A DNA stretch of 64,000 nucleotides from Kitasatospora sp. MAP12-44 (GTDB lineage Bacteria; Actinomycetota; Actinomycetes; Streptomycetales; Streptomycetaceae): NCBI RefSeq assembly GCF_029892095.1, contig NZ_JARZAE010000004.1:4712001-4776000 (forward strand), written 5' to 3'. Under the pieces are notes generated by a model, which ran no database searches, was not told the origin of the DNA, and saw only the letters and a program-made list of their open reading frames with translations. The position numbers and the translations under genes are program-made. Shown here one piece after another: positions 63,871 to 64,000 of the stretch (positions are counted from its first letter, which is position 1; each line of letters opens with the position of its first letter).

Positions 63871-64000
63871 ATGTGTGGTGCGAAGGCCGGCGGCCCGGAT
63901 CTGGCAGGAGTAGACGTGGCGAACGAGACGATCATTCAGGGTGCGGTCACCCGCGACGGTGAGCCGGTCAACGGCTACGTCCGGCTGCTGGACGAGGGCG
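63871..64000 (+). CDS. DUF1416 protein, 5' part (cut by window end)
   Basis: First 43 codons from ATG 63871, after AAGGAG. MCGAKAGGPDLAGVDVANET is the conserved N-terminus of DUF1416 proteins, which in actinobacteria nearly always follow the thiosulfate sulfurtransferase gene, often with a CGAK motif whose Cys may carry sulfur. Runs off the window. Confidence 0.9.
   Translation, partial: MCGAKAGGPDLAGVDVANETIIQGAVTRDGEPVNGYVRLLDEG

Overview
The window is about 64 kb of very GC-rich chromosome from a streptomycete (Streptomycetaceae: Streptomyces, Kitasatospora or Streptacidiphilus; I cannot settle the genus). Evidence: strong G/C bias at third codon positions, an actinobacterial rRNA operon without spacer tRNAs, mycothiol synthase, GlnR, CsoR, an AtrA-like TetR regulator, NsdA-type and SpoIIE-type regulators, and gene neighbourhoods I recognise from the S. 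coelicolor core (recalled SCO4109 to SCO4165 region).

Layout. 0-10 kb: mostly single-gene units, including secreted proteins, a TetR/hydrolase pair with a perfect palindromic operator, a c-di-AMP riboswitch driving an M23 envelope peptidase, a GNAT, a sensor-domain protein, a methyltransferase, a tyrosine phosphatase, a secreted TNT-type NADase, and a 156-bp MITE-like element with a 5-bp direct repeat. 10-17 kb: initiator tRNA with terminator, a PrsW-type protease, an IS200/IS605 element coding only TnpB, trmB, an LhgO-like oxidase and an NsdA-family regulator. 17-28 kb: a degenerate asparagine-synthase homologue, a universal stress protein, a FrnE-like oxidoreductase, a composite ECF sigma factor (sigma, zinc finger, membrane, NPCBM domains), atrA, a type II NADH dehydrogenase and a PAS-PP2C phosphatase. 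27.9-33.7 kb: one complete 16S-23S-5S operon with leader, spacer, processing stem and terminator.

33.7-46 kb is the phosphate region: mshD, ppk (PHO box), CHAD, Nudix, pstSCAB (PHO box, and a perfect hairpin between pstS and pstC), then convergent PiT and its DUF47 partner, then csoR. 46-55.5 kb: a lipoprotein, a PAP2 phosphatase, a two-domain lytic transglycosylase/NlpC-P60 enzyme, and diverging from it five genes that look like a chromosomal type IV secretion-like envelope machine (the streptomycete cmd locus), including a VirB4 split over two genes. 55.5-64 kb: secretion-stress two-component system (CssRS-like) with a PDZ-less HtrA protease, a LacI regulator, glnR, a MoaD-like protein, a DUF2993 protein, and a leaderless Cys-rich leader peptide ahead of a thiosulfate sulfurtransferase and a truncated DUF1416 gene.

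From recalled S. coelicolor numbering, the mshD-to-cmd block appears inverted as a unit relative to its flanks, with the rRNA operon at one junction. The most interesting items are the T4SS-like machine with its hydrolase, the MITE-like element, the Cys attenuator, the TNT enzyme without a neighbouring immunity gene, the composite sigma factor, the pstS/pstC hairpin and the TnpB element sitting on the prsW start.
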